Source of the DNA: Clytia hemisphaerica
Taxonomy: Eukaryota > Cnidaria > Hydrozoa > Leptothecata > Clytiidae
Length of the DNA: 64,000 nucleotides
Direction of reading: 5' to 3'
Assembly (NCBI GenBank): GCA_902728285.1
Contig: CACVBU010000590.1
Span: 461,897-525,896, forward strand
Under the pieces are notes generated by a model. It was not told the DNA's origin, made no database searches, and saw only the letters and a program-made list of their open reading frames with translations. Positions 39,101 through 48,626 of this stretch are shown here, in pieces. The first letter of the stretch is position 1, and each line of letters starts with the position of its first letter. Position numbers and translations under genes: made by a program.

Positions 39101-41353
39101 AATATATAGAGCAGTGCAGAAAAAAGTGCTGAGTATTTTCAACTGAGTTAGTTCGACAACCACAAAAAGGGTCTAAAGTATCACGAAAACCATGCCTAAA
39201 TTTGTGCTCGTTCAGATGACTGAACCCTACCCGAAGTCGATTTAGAAAGACTACACCTTGATTGTCAGAAACATCAAAAACACGAGATTGTTTGGGTCTC
39301 AAAAATTTTAAAATTGCATTCTTAAAGGTCTTAACAGAAGGTAGATCTCTTATATTCGCGCCCAGGACATTCCACTGTGATATGCAGTAAGGAAAAAAAG
39401 TATTACGAAAACGCTCAGTTCGTATATTAAGAGGATAAATAGGATTTCTTGTTCTTATGTTAACTGGCTCTGTAAGCCTTGCTGGCAGATAGCTACGTAA
39501 GTAAGACGGAGCTTGGTTATTTATGATTTTATAGAAAAATATCATTCTTCTGGCAAAGCGTCTGTCAGCAAGGCTTTCAAGGCCAAGTTCAGAGTATATT
39601 CTCTCCTGAGACGTTCTGCACAAAAGAGGCAATTCCTGGGCGGTCATATATGATATCACCGTAGTCAAGATGAGGTCTAATGTAAGATTTATAGATGGTA
39701 AGAAGAGATCTTCTAGGCACATGTTTGCGAAGTCTGTTAATAAGGCCAATACCTTTATTGGCCTTTTTTATCTTCTCCTCAAGATGGTAATCGAAAGAAA
39801 GTTTTGAATCTAAGATAAGACCTAGATGTTTCTGGTGCTCACTGACAGCGATGTTAGTGTTATTGAAGGAGATTACTGGAGCATTAGCAGGAGTGATGGA
39901 TTTGTTTAGCTTTGATGGGATAAACTCGCGGGGATTAAATTTCGCGGTTGAGCTCATCCACGAAATTTTAAGATTTCGCAGGGACTTAACTATCGGGAGA
40001 CAATTATCTTTACGATTTTATGCCTTTTATCGCCGAATCACGCATGTTAGTTATTAATACACATTGTAAGTCCTTCCAGTGAACATTTAAAAGTAGTTTA
40101 TTCACCATTTTTGAGTTTTATTTTAAAATATTTCATGGATAAGGCGTTTCCAAATTTCCATTGGGACTTAATTTCGGGGATGATACCAAAATTCGCGAAA
40201 TCCGAGAAATTTTATCCCATTAAAGTAATCAAACCTTTGTCGTTCACTGGGAGGCCCAGTATAATGCAACGGGTTCAGGTGTTCTTTACTGCAAAACTTT
40301 TCGACTTCATAACACCAATGACCAGTCAACGTTGGTGGGCAAACCACCAAAGATGGTTTCGGCCTGAATTCATCCTTGCCTGAAATCTAAAAAAACAGAA
40401 ACTTCTTTGTAAGGCTATTAATTACGGCTACTATTAAGGAAATTATTAAATTATTAATTAAGAAAAATCATATTCAACATGACCTTTAGAAAAAGTATTT
40501 TCACATCGATAGACAATTTTACTGATGATTGAATGAATTCATTTGTTAAAAAAGACTTTTAAACCACTTTCACAAAGTTCTTATAAAAAAATGACGATAT
40601 TTTTACCGGGTGTCCGAGAAAACTTTTTCTAAATTTTCGCCTTTTTTCGAATTTTTTGAAAAGTAATGTTTTACTAATTAGACCATAACTTTTGATCTAC
40701 TTTTGACCAAATTTGATTGATTCTTTAACAGTTGATAGAACTCGAGAAATTCCCTTCAAAGAGGGGGACTTTTTTCTGGGACACCCGGTAGATTCTAATC
40801 TCTTCCACCTTGAGCGGAACAGATATTACACATCAAGAGTTTTTTTCAGATTTTCTATAAACAATGTGGTATTTCTTTTTTAAATGGTACTGTCTGCTAC
40901 TGACTTTAAACTTTTTGAGCATATTGTGATAATCAGCGGCCATGATGCAAATTGATTGTAGAGTTTTACCCAATCCCATGTCTATAAGTGAAAGTAAAGA
41001 TTTTTCCTTAAGAATGATAAGATTTGAACATACCTTATCGGTAGAAATTTCGGCGATGGAAAATTTCGTCGGTGGGAAATTTCGCCGGCAAAAAATATTC
41101 ATCGGTAAAAAATTTCGTCACTCAGCGATTTTTTCGTCGCTTTTTACCGACGGAATTTTTACCAATAACATAAGCAGTTGCTCCATTTTCAGGTTTATTT
41201 ATTTGCTAATTTTACGCTTTTAAGTTTTCTTCTATTTCTTTTTAGAATATGGAGATAGGAAAGTTCATGAAAAATAAAAGCCACACACATACCATCACAA
41301 AGGATACCGTGGAGATTGTATTTCTTCAGGAAAGCTAACCAATTGACACCATC
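24159..41353 (-). CDS. BTAF1: BTAF1/Mot1, C-terminal Snf2 ATPase part, 14 exons
   Basis: BTAF1 (yeast Mot1) uses ATP to remove TBP from DNA in the nucleus. Exons in transcript order: 41293-41353, 40905-40981, 40235-40386, 38277-38354, 37293-37356, 36236-36443, 35678-35808, 34721-34831, 34149-34297, 33562-33705, 32187-32264, 31915-32044, 24630-24721, 24159-24441. All introns are GT-AG, all phases agree, and the exons sum to 585 codons plus TGA. Snf2 motifs: DMGLGKT (I), DEGH (II), LSGTPIQNN (III), [16 protein letters not shown] (V), [10 protein letters not shown] (VI). The tail after the helicase ([15 protein letters not shown], then the acidic [15 protein letters not shown] end) is specific to BTAF1 rather than other Snf2 proteins. 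About 1,250 N-terminal residues with the HEAT repeats (human protein 1849 aa) are not recognisable up to 64000. The last long intron (24722-31914) hosts another gene. Confidence 0.95.
24722..26700. other. BTAF1 long intron, right of exon 13, mostly unassigned
   Basis: Apart from the G-rich inverted element at 25008-25172, this stretch shows only AT-rich unique sequence. Near 25520-25690 are GAACATTTTAAGGCTTTG and a loosely inverted GATGTTCTCATAAAAGAACA, possibly a decayed family G element. Confidence 0.35.
25008..25172. mobile_element. G-rich foldback element
   Basis: AAATAAACGGGGGGGGGG at the left pairs with CCTGTTTATTT after a G run at the right. The unit AAATAAACGGGGGG occurs twice. The interior is TTGGAAAA and AATGGACT repeats. 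Confidence 0.5.
26710..26717 (+). promoter_or_regulatory. TATA box of the BH3-motif gene
   Basis: TATAAATA preceded by GG is a consensus TATA box. It is 142 bases before the chosen ATG and on the same strand as the ORF, so transcription would begin near 26740 with a 5' UTR of about 120 bases. Confidence 0.55.
26859..27293 (+). CDS. Candidate BH3-only protein, intronless, antisense in a BTAF1 intron
   Basis: BH3-only proteins trigger apoptosis by inserting an amphipathic BH3 helix into the groove of BCL-2 relatives at mitochondria. The 144-residue ORF has the sequence [12 protein letters not shown] at residues 74-85, followed by MKDYDSIF. It holds the BH3 core (hydrophobic, three, Leu, three, hydrophobic-Gly-Asp-Glu-hydrophobic) and resembles the BIM and BAK BH3 segments. 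The N-terminal half is Ser/Thr/Arg-rich and looks disordered ([12 protein letters not shown]). A basic stretch (KRKR, SRKRK) precedes a hydrophobic C-terminus ([11 protein letters not shown]), possibly a weak tail anchor. Residues 91-110 ([16 protein letters not shown]) faintly echo the part of BAK that follows its BH3, so a shortened BAK-like protein is also possible. An in-frame ATG 24 bases upstream (26835) is an alternative start. TATA box upstream; AATAAA overlaps the stop. Confidence 0.6.
   Translation: MVKRRSYSSTDDCFPRSKLLSPRTPKNTPTTTVRFDFSNMTVTPKRRSVSLSDSTEKVMAFKRVCRKYTISTEIAEQLAKIGDEIMKDYDSIFNSFNIASLYQFFDVAMGVKRKRSSNGQQKTSRKRKISGYLGIVILHILTNM
27294..27299 (+). terminator. Poly(A) signal directly after the BH3 ORF
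   Basis: AATAAA begins one base after the TAA stop and is followed by a T-rich and TGTGAG stretch. This implies an extremely short 3' UTR of about 20-30 bases. Its position supports a compact transcription unit here. Confidence 0.55.
27320..28368. other. BTAF1 intron, nothing recognised
   Basis: This region is very AT-rich. Two loose copies of ATTATCCAYATATTTAGGAAGTTTTAT-like sequence (about 27350 and 27472) are the only structure noted. Confidence 0.35.
28371..28966. mobile_element. Tigger/pogo-type DNA transposon, internally deleted
   Basis: The ends CAGTTGAACTCATGTAATTC and (inverted) CAGTTGAACTCAGGTAATTC are flanked by TA on both sides, the Tc1/mariner duplication. CAGTTGAA ends are typical of Tigger. 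Subterminal regions repeat TTCGAATTAYRGGAGTT. At 596 bp it is a deletion derivative that retains the end of the transposase gene. Confidence 0.85.
28588..28767 (-). pseudogene. C-terminal remnant of a Tigger/jerky-type transposase
   Basis: This is a 59-codon frame ending TGA. It has [18 protein letters not shown] near residues 8-25 and ends [17 protein letters not shown]/jerky-class DDE transposases end in the same way, with an amphipathic helix and a KQTTIDDFF-like motif. The catalytic DDE domain is gone, so it cannot be active. It lies in the expected position between the Tigger ends. Confidence 0.7.
28969..30044. other. BTAF1 intron with a CCG-rich imperfect repeat
   Basis: Between about 29215 and 29465, words such as AATACCGTTTTCCC, CCCGTCAAAATT and GTCACACCG recur two or three times, suggesting a decayed repeat. 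The rest is unassigned. Confidence 0.4.
30045..30230. mobile_element. Family F MITE, diverged copy
   Basis: CTTCCAGAAAATGTCCGTAC followed by ATGGGGGGTAGAGGATATA pairs with an inverted copy at the right. The interior repeats TTGTCCGGGGGTAA. It resembles the copies at 33085 and 36797 in having a TTCC...CATA...GGGG terminus. Confidence 0.6.
30231..31245. other. BTAF1 intron, nothing recognised
   Basis: Two overlapping frames of 62 and 83 codons on opposite strands near 30312-30600 show no domain. I treat them as chance. Confidence 0.35.
31249..31416. repeat. 28 bp minisatellite, six copies
   Basis: AGAGGTTTGTAGGTACTGGC plus TGCAAAAG is repeated six times almost without change (one A to G). Three overlapping open frames on the minus strand arise because 28 is not a multiple of 3. 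It is not a gene. Confidence 0.95.
31704..31905. repeat. (GAAT)n microsatellite next to a BTAF1 splice donor
   Basis: GAAT/TGAA tetranucleotides dominate 200 bases with scattered substitutions. The array ends ten bases before the splice donor of the exon at 31915-32044. Read-through of the exon into it creates a false Ser/His/Ile-rich frame. Confidence 0.9.
32265..33084. other. BTAF1 intron, unassigned
   Basis: Small direct repeats (GACTTCATTTCYGACCAATAG, about 32730-32780) and GGGCCG/GGGCTAG words near 32330-32470 are seen. There is no gene. Confidence 0.35.
33085..33409. mobile_element. Family F MITE in a BTAF1 intron
   Basis: The ends GGGACATTCCATTTTATGAC (left) and GGGCTGTTGCATAAAATTTC (right, inverted) lead into a CCATACAGGGGGG block on each side. 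AAT flanks both ends (33082-33084 and 33410-33412), a 3 bp duplication. The interior is CCAGGGG-rich. Confidence 0.75.
35005..35408. mobile_element. Family G MITE, copy 2
   Basis: TACACGTTTTTTTTTTTTT then TAAGAAAC at the left pairs with an inverted copy at 35385-35408. The interior carries four copies of AAGAAACATGAGGCTSAGAA-like sequence. It lies in the BTAF1 intron between the exons at 35678 and 34831. Confidence 0.6.
36797..36936. mobile_element. Family F MITE, 140 bp copy
   Basis: GGGCCATTCCATTTTATATC and (inverted) GGGCTGTTCCATTAAATTTC are flanked by ATT on both sides. It has the same structure as the copy at 33085 but a much shorter interior. Confidence 0.8.
37594..37837. mobile_element. 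TTAA-flanked MITE, family E copy 2
   Basis: AGGCCGGTCTCCATTTGCGC and (inverted) GGCCGGTTTCCACTTGCGC are flanked by TTAA (37590-37593 and 37838-37841). Internal words CAACCGTTACGTCA and GACCAATAGCGTGGAAGCTT are shared with copy 1 at 22134. Confidence 0.8.
38736..39957 (-). pseudogene. 5'-truncated LINE with poly(A) tail in a BTAF1 intron
   Basis: Two frames in different phases (39957-39589 and 39749-39030) form one protein with a frameshift near 39640. The first part is the end of a reverse transcriptase ([20 protein letters not shown], then [15 protein letters not shown]). The second is the C-terminal region ([41 protein letters not shown] with a Cys-rich ending HFFLHC). After the stop come AATAAA and then a run of about 22 A (a T run on the plus strand, 38736-38759), as expected for the 3' end of a retroposed copy. 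The RT core and endonuclease are missing, so it is a dead-on-arrival insertion. Confidence 0.85.
40614..40790. mobile_element. 177 bp mariner-type MITE
   Basis: TACCGGGTGTCCGAGAAAA and (inverted) TACCGGGTGTCCCAGAAAA form the ends. TA lies at each boundary. It sits in the BTAF1 intron between the exons at 40905 and 40386. Confidence 0.85.
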
Positions 41354-41700
41354 CTAAAATACAAAGAATAAAGGAAAGATATTAAAGCCAATCTATACAC
41401 ACATGAAAATGCAACTTATTTATTTGCTCAATCTTAACTCAAGTCCAATCGTTGTACTACATCAAAACATTCCGAATCGGTGAGTGTTTTGTAAGACATT
41501 CCATTGTCAAATAGAACAATCACCTGCACGCTTATAACAGCTGAAATGTTTTCGCAAGCTCGGCATTTTTTAGAGCGATTAGGACCTCAATTTAAGTATC
41601 GTTAACCTGGACTTCAAGTATCAGAAAAATACACTGTGACATCTTGAGTGAAGTAACTGCGAAAAGCAGTAATCTTTCGTATTCAATGAGAAAATCTATT
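41354..41700. other. Sequence upstream of the first recognised BTAF1 exon
   Basis: The exon at 41353 starts with an ATTTTAG acceptor in phase 0, so the transcript continues to the right. I could not find the preceding exon (expected to end in a segment like human ELRKYQQ) here or further on. Confidence 0.4.
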
Positions 41701-41715
41701 ACCTTATCGGCCAAA

Positions 41716-41921
41716 ACTTAGTCGGCCTTAATTTTAGGCGGCCTTGATTATCAGTCGGCCCTAATTTTAGTCACCTCGTCAAAATTTAGTCACTAAGGGC
41801 CGACTAATAACTGAGTTTTGGCCATTTCTAAATTTTTAGTCGGCCCTAATTTTAGTCACTAAGCCAAAATTTAGTCACTTAGGGCCGACTAAGTTAGGGC
41901 CGACTAAAGTATTCTTATTTT
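41716..41921. mobile_element. GTCGGCC foldback element
   Basis: TTAGTCGGCCCTAATTTTAG and its reverse complement alternate several times, and the outer copies face each other. The whole segment can fold on itself. It has no coding capacity. Confidence 0.65.
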
Positions 41922-41944
41922 GCGCTTTGTGTGTTGTTCGAGGG

Positions 41945-42331
41945 ATAGACGTTTTATTATAAGGAACCTTACTTTGGCTCCGAACCTGGAGTTCCTTATT
42001 TTTCCAGAGAATTTTAGCCTCAAAATTCCATATTGAGTTCTTTATTTACTTAGCTGCTAAGTTAGCATTTGCTAAGTATGTATAACTAATCTATAAGTAT
42101 AACAGTGAACTATAGTATATAAAAAGGCATTTATTGAATGTTTTTTCGTCAAAATTTTGTCATCTTTTTGTTTAGGCTTTTGTAAATGTGTACAGGTCAA
42201 GTTCGACTTTCTGTTACCTAACTTTTTTCCCTTATTCTCAACATGAGCAGTTCCTTTACAATTTCCTTATTTTTCGGACCATTTTCAGCCTCAAGTTCCT
42301 TATAAACGCGTTCCTTATAAAAAACGTGTAA
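41945..42331. mobile_element. Family G MITE, copy 3
   Basis: GACGTTTTATTATAAGGAAC at the left and GTTCCTTATAAAAAACGTG at the right are inverted partners. Inner blocks (GTTCCTTATTTTTC, TTTCAGCCTCAA) are also inverted duplicates of each other. Confidence 0.55.
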
Positions 42332-42559
42332 CATTTTAGTTCTAATTACAGAACGAGGATTCGAATAATAGAGACACGAATTGAAGAGAGTTGACAGTAA
42401 ATAAAAGTTTTAGGAATTTAAAGAAAATGTTATAATAAGCTAGTGACATAAGTTTCGCCAACGAACAGAAAAATAAGCATCGCGACAAATGGGGTTTCCA
42501 AATCTTGTCACGTTTCCGTGATTGACGTGTTCCCCCGGTTTTTTCTTCGTTTGCGTAAT

Positions 42560-42620
42560 GGCTTCTGATTGGCCAATGCAACAGTTCTTCTCGCGCGTGA
42601 TTGGTTCTGCGAATATTGTT
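42560..42620. promoter_or_regulatory. Possible promoter with CCAAT boxes
   Basis: GATTGGCCAAT (42567-42577) and a second GATTGG (42599-42604) are NF-Y-type sites in a locally GC-richer stretch that also has GCGCGTGA and GCGTCAGCA. No TATA box is seen. It might serve the unassigned exon at 43215, but there is no direct link. Confidence 0.3.
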
Positions 42621-43214
42621 GCGTCAGCAAAATTTCAAGTTGTAAATTTCACGTGGGGAGATCATTTGATTTCTGGCTGGCAAGGTGAACACATCACTAC
42701 AAATCTTTGAATGACTTTTCAAGTGCCAGTGAACATGAAGTGCTGGCACAACAGAAAGTATGCAGAAGAAGAAGAGATGTATAAAACAAAAACCCTTAGT
42801 ATGAATAGGGTCCCAGATTGAGACTTCAAAGGAATCTATTAATGTCCGTTTCATAATATGATATTGTCAACAATTTTGAAAGTTAATAAATATTTAGTTG
42901 ATAGCTTTATTTTAAAAGAAGTTTCTATCCAGCTGGTCATTTCAACACATTAGGTAAAAAACCAATTCTTGATTTTTTCAATTATCACACTGTTACATAA
43001 TAAAGCCTCATTTTGACAAATTTGACTTTAAGTTTAAAGCTTAGAAGAAACAAAACAAAGAAAATTAGTATGGCTTTTTTCAGTCTAAACAAAACAGTCA
43101 GAAGCGTACGAAAAGAAAGCCAAAATAGGACACTTTGGGCGCATCACTTATATAATTTTCCGAATCCTTTTTTTTACAACTTTTTGACCAAACCTCTTTT
43201 CACAAATTATTCTT

Positions 43215-43525
43215 TGTCAAGAAAGATTTTACTGCGTACGATGATGCTTTTGACACCGTTAATTTTGACAAACATTGTTTTGGTACAATCTCAATGGTAT
43301 TTGGGTGAGAAAAACAACAAACAACAACAAGTCTTGATACAAAGGATGCTTCAAAGCCTGTTTCTGCAACATCACCGGTCGAATGTATCTTGGAGTGTCG
43401 TCCAAAGAGGATGAAAGATTTCTACTTGGAAGATGAAGAACTATGTTTCTGCTTGAAGAATAAAACTCAAAAAGTATTTTCAGACGGAGCTTCGATGGTT
43501 CAGGGAATCAGCCACGAAGAAGTAG
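43215..43525 (+). other. Possible protein-coding exon, unrecognised, with one in-frame TGA
   Basis: The frame containing ATSPVECILECRPKRM is open from about 43215 to a GTATAT donor at 43526, except for a TGA at 43306-43308. It reads AYDDAFDTVNFDKHCFG before the stop. After it come SLDTKDASKPVS and a Cys-bearing part (CILEC ... LCFCLKN) that is weakly like a PAN/apple module. Composition is more protein-like than nearby chance frames. The stop may mark a pseudogene, a sequencing error, or a start downstream. A competing frame (43013-43414) has a hydrophobic stretch but no clear domain. Function is unknown. Confidence 0.3.
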
Positions 43526-45407
43526 GTATATTTTTTTATTTGCATCGGGTTACGCTCCGGGTTACGAATCGGGTTATGAATCGGGTTATGGTTTTGTGGA
43601 AGAAATTTTATAACTTGAGAAACGGGAAGAGGGAAGGTGGCTGTGATAAAAATGACCTTGGTTTGAAAATCTATTAAAGGGAAGCTACTGAAGAAGAAAT
43701 AATTTTTATTGCTGAGGATACATACTTCATAAAAATAGCAAAATACTACCCAATAAAGAGGGAGAATATCTCTTCTATTGTAGTCTAGCAAGCTAGACGA
43801 CTAATTCTTACATAGCAGAAATAAAGCAAAAAGTAATAAAGGGAACAATTTTAGTCGTCTAGAAACCTTTGTGCACTAACTCCAAACAAAAGAAAAGTGT
43901 CAATATTTGCAATTATAATCTTTTTCCCGCTCAAAATAATTCTTGAGAAAAACATGTGTGTGGATTTGTGTATTTAAAGTTTTTCATTTGAGTTGATTTT
44001 GTTTTGAGAGTTTGTTATTGCTTGATAAATTGTTTTCTCGCTACGCAAGTTTCTGCGTAGCTAGCCCCTGTATCTATAAGGCTGGAACACCGGATTCTTC
44101 CAGTCGTTTATACAAACTAAATCCCGTATTATCATTATGTATTATTGGTATTATTAGTATCACACGCATTATAAACGACTCCAGTCTACTTCTATTGGTC
44201 TATTACAGAAAAAGACCGTACCTGGGGGGGGGGGGGGTTGTGAGAAACCATGTCCATGGGGTAATTTATGATGTCCAGTGTTAAAAAACCCGGAAGTCCA
44301 TTTAATCCATCGTCGAAAAAAATATATATCCTACAAAGGCCTTGAACCGATTTATTCTAGCAGAGGTCATTATGCTGGAATGATTTCTCTTGCTACTGGA
44401 ACTACACCTTGACTTGGTTGTTGCTTACAGGTGAGAGAATTAAAAATCTTTACTTCTAATAAAATCCATTCAAACTGGCGCCGAATATTTGTAGTTTTGG
44501 TACGTTATGTCAACGATGCTATAGTTGACACTCTCTAATTCGATTTTCAACTATAATAGGATTTTAATCAAAAAGGGACGTATCGAATAGTAGAGCGCTA
44601 ATTATGAGAGTTTCTTGTTGACGGTGACTTATCATCGAATAAATGCAGCGTATCGTATAGTCAACTGTACTGCTCAACAATTCAAACGCCCAAAATTTTC
44701 GAAAACTTGGAGTGAACATAGCCACTACCTTCTACTGAGCTAAATTTTCATCTAAACGCGGTTTTTGTCTTTAACAGACTATATGAAATGAAATGAAAAA
44801 TTACATGGAAACAAACCACTCTCGAATATTCATTGTTTTAGATAAACACCAGGGCATAAGAGCAAAAAGAACAAAAAAAATTAATTCCACCAAGATTTTT
44901 TGAAGTACACCCATAAACTGGCCGAATCAAATGACGGTTTGGAAATTGAGAACCAATGCCAAGGAATACCCACTAGGCGATTTGTTCATGAAGGAAGCTA
45001 AGAAAGCACGCCTGAAAATGGTACATATTTCATTAAGCGAATGGATGAATCATATGGCAGTTTCTGATGGAGCTATAAGAACTATTAAGCATCAGTCCAA
45101 ATTAAATTGTTCTTTTATATAGAAGCATGTATCTATTAAACTTTTTGATATTAAAGCTTAATTTGCATTCCAACGTGTATGCAGGAAAAAAGCGATTTTA
45201 CATTTTCATTATTTATATAATTGGCAGTTGAATGATTTTGCCCAATTTGATTTTGGACATCTCTCATGTTGACTGAGAGTATTTAAATGCATTTTGTAAT
45301 ATATGTTAGCAATGCAATGTATGGTTAATATTTTCAATAGTGCTCGAATGTAATATATGCAATATTATGTAAGTAAAAGTTCTATCTCGAAAAAGTATTA
45401 AACAGAA
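43526..45407. other. Unassigned region before the Penelope-like element
   Basis: It includes a GGGTTAYG(G)-type triplicate near 43555-43590 (GGGTTACGAATCGGGTTATG) and a run of fourteen G at 44224. A 63-codon frame at 44931 (KLRTNAKEYPLGDLF) has fairly protein-like composition but no recognised domain. No gene is called. Confidence 0.35.
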
Positions 45408-45762
45408 ATTTTTATGAAGTAAAATATATTTGAAAAATTGAATAAAAAGCTTTTCGGCTTACGCCATCATCAGTTATCATACAAGTAAAAAGAAAGTAAC
45501 AAATTTATTGAAAAAATTGGGAAAAAAATGTGAGTAATTAAAAGCAATAAAAATTTAAGTGACGATAAAATATATTACAGTATAGGGAATTATTAAAAAG
45601 CTATAAATATCATTAAGTCTCACGTGACTCCATTTCTGAAAAGCATAAGGCTACGAGTGTCTATTTGGTTATTCAAACTAGGTCCTTTGGTAGCAATAAA
45701 GACAATCACTGACAATAAACTATAAACTTTCAATATTTTGGAAAACAAGGAAGGTAAATACT

Positions 45763-46092
45763 TTGTTCACGTTAAAGGATAAAAATCCACATCCCTCCTG
45801 CAAAATTTATGAGGGTTTATGTGATTGTGGAGAGAATTATATCGGGGAAACGAATCGTAATGTTGAAGTTAGATGGACTGAACATGGGAACCCCAATCAT
45901 AAATCAGAACCCGCTAAACACCTACTCAACAACCCAGGTCACTCTTTTGTTTGGAAATCAATCTTCAACGCGTCAAAATTCTCAACACAAAGAAAAATCT
46001 TGGAGGCATTCTTTATTGCTACCAAAGGACCTAGTTTGAATAACCAAATAGACACTCGTAGCCTTATGCTTTTCAGAAATGGAGTCACGTGA
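45763..46092 (+). pseudogene. GIY-YIG endonuclease end of the upstream partial Penelope-like copy
   Basis: The frame TLFTLKDKNPHPSCKIYEGL, then CDCGENYIGETNRNVEVRW, then EHGNPNHKSEPAKHLLNNPG is a GIY-YIG-type endonuclease with the usual Cys pair in front (CKIYEGLCDCG). It is almost identical to the domain at 48340-48626. It lacks all of the reverse transcriptase, so on its own it is only the truncated upstream copy. The frame ends in the former 3' UTR. Confidence 0.8.
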
Positions 46093-46305
46093 GACTTAAT
46101 GATATTTATAGCTTTTTAATAATTCCCTATACTGTAATATATTTTATCGTCACTTAAATTTTTATTGCTTTTAATTACTCACATTTTTTCCCAATTTTTT
46201 CAATAAATTTGTTACTTTCTTTTTACTTGTATGATAACTGATGATGGCGTAAGCCGAAAAGCTTTTTATTCAATTTTTCAAATATATTTTACTTCACAAC
46301 TTAAC

Positions 46306-48626
46306 ATGGCGAAAATTCACTTAACTCATCTACCAAGAAGGATCGCCAACCTCCACTCCGATTTATTTGTTTTGTTTCTGAGGATGCATAAATTTGCTGC
46401 AAGTATTGGTTTTATTAAAAAGGCTATATTTATGGATGTTTCACCGAAATTCGTCCAAATCAAGGGACAATTTGTGTCATCAAGACTGAAACATGAAACG
46501 GAAAAGAAGTTACTTTACGAACATTTATTCAAACATGTTAGCGATTTGAAAAACGTTTGTACCGAGTTAAATGATAAGGTAAATGTCTTGAGATCGTCTT
46601 TTGGTCGCCTGTTTTCAAACTTGTTGTTGAAAAGAATCCAAGCATCCCTGAATAAACGTCGAATTGAATCATTTAAAACGAAAAACAAGAAACTCAATAA
46701 TTTATCACAAAAGTCTACCGAAACCTGGAAAAAGTATGATATACCTGTTATCAACCTTTCAGACAACGTCTTATCACCAATCGAGCAAAAGCAACTGTCG
46801 TATGGTTTAGATCATTGTTTTGTTGACAAAAATAAACACGTAAAAAGTCTTATTGCTGTGAGTTTCGAAGAAATCGCTGGTAAAGTTACCTCGACTTTAA
46901 ACCATGATCAACGTGAGAATTTTCATGAATTTCTTAGAGGCATATACAGATATGTTTACTAAAAACGTTTATGCCAGTAAAGACTACACCTATCATAACC
47001 TAAAACGTCTGACGAATGATCCGAATTTAACAATTGTCAAAGGAGACAAAGACTCGTGTGTCGTCATCATGAACAAAGCCGACTATTATGCTAAAATGCA
47101 ACAAATGATCGACAAAGGCATCCAGGATAAAGTTTATGAACCTTCCAATGATACAACACTCGATGATTTAAAACTGTTTCAAAGTTTTCTATGCCGTAAT
47201 CTTTCAAAATACGAACATTACAAAGACATGTACCCTAGTTCCAGTCAACCAGCACGTCTTTATGGTACTGCAAAAACTCATAAATTCGATAACCTAAATG
47301 ATATTAATCTCGAAAACCTGAAGTTTCGACCAATTATTGCCCAAACAGGAACTTACACTTATAAAGCAGCACAAGTCATCGCAAAATACCTTAAACCTCT
47401 TTGCAGTGACAACAAATTCATCATCCGAAACACGCAAGATTTCCCGAAATTAGTCTTGGATGAACCCAAACTAAATGAAAATGAAGAATACGTTTCGTAT
47501 GACGTCGAATCACTATTCACCAATATCCCGATTATAGACACCATCAATTAAATCGTAGAAGAAATTTATACTCGAAACAAACTACCCATCATATGTACCA
47601 AACTCATTTTCACACGTCTACTCACAAAACTTACAACTGAAAACACTTTCATTTTCAATTCCAAGTTTTACAAGCAAATAGATGGATGTACCATGGGTGG
47701 CCCACTATCAGTAATATTGTCTGATATATGTATGACCAAGTTAGAAAATGAAATTGTTGTACCAAGAAACCCACCATTTTACTACCGTTACGTAGATGAT
47801 ATTATAAATAGACGGCGAAAGGATCAACCAGATGAACTTTTTGAAATCTTGAACCAACATGAAAAACTACGTTTCACGTGTGAAGTTCAACCGACTAAAT
47901 TCCTTGACACAAAAATGATAAAATGCCCTGACAACACCTTTGAAACTGCTGTTCATAGATAAGCAGCTAAACTTCCAGCCCACTGGACCTCCAAAGCTCC
48001 CAAAAGATACAAAAGGGATGCCATCAACAGAGATCTAGCAAGAGCAAAAAGGATCTCCACTAATTTCGAGAGAGAAAAGAGAGTCATTACAGATAAATTC
48101 ATTCGTGCTGATTTCCCCAAGCCATTCATTGCTAGTGTGATAAAAACCTTTGAAGATAAACAATCAGCACAACCTCAACCGAGTCAAACTAACGAAACTG
48201 AAGTACCAGCTAAACTAAAGCTCTCCTTTGAAATACCGTACTGCGAAGAGAACGAAAAATTGTCTAAATATTTCCTCACCAAATTCAATAATTTCACTGA
48301 CAATCGCTATAAACTTTCAATATTTTGGAAAACAAGGAAGGTAAATACTTTGTTCACGTTAAAGGATAAAAATCCACATCCCTCCTGCAAAATTTATGAG
48401 GGTTTATGTGATTGTGGAGAGAATTATATCGGGGAAACGAATCGTAATGTTGAAGTTAGATGGACTGAACATGGGAACCCCAATCATAAATCAGAACCCC
48501 CTAAACACCTACTCAACAACCCAGGTCACTCTTTTGTTTGGAAATCAATCTTCAACGCGTCAAAATTCTCAACACAAAGAAAAATCTTGGAGGCATTCTT
48601 TATTACTACCAAAGGACCTAGTTTGA
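46306..48626 (+). pseudogene. Penelope-like reverse transcriptase plus GIY-YIG endonuclease, broken
   Basis: Pieces in order are 46306-46962 (N-terminal region from MAKIHLTHLPRRIAN), 46904-47551 in another frame (ending YVSYDVESLFTNIPI, RT catalytic region A), 47693-47962 (GCTMGGPLSVILSDI and YYRYVDDII, with the YVDD catalytic pair) and 48137-48626 (GIY-YIG: CDCGENYIGETNRNVEVRW). One frameshift near 46940 and in-frame TAA codons at 47549 and 47960 inactivate it. Penelope-like RTs are related to telomerase and cut target DNA with the GIY-YIG domain. Damage is light, so the insertion is relatively young. Confidence 0.88.

Noticed and set aside
39851..40383. Plus-strand frames of 68 and 90 codons
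   Set aside because: They are shadows of the LINE remnant and of a BTAF1 exon on the other strand.
43306..43308. Selenocysteine codon
   Set aside because: One TGA in an unproven exon, with no homologue and no recognisable SECIS; pseudogene or error is simpler.
44224..44237. Long G run as a regulatory element
   Set aside because: A bare homopolymer of fourteen G beside a faint family F terminus; low complexity explains it.
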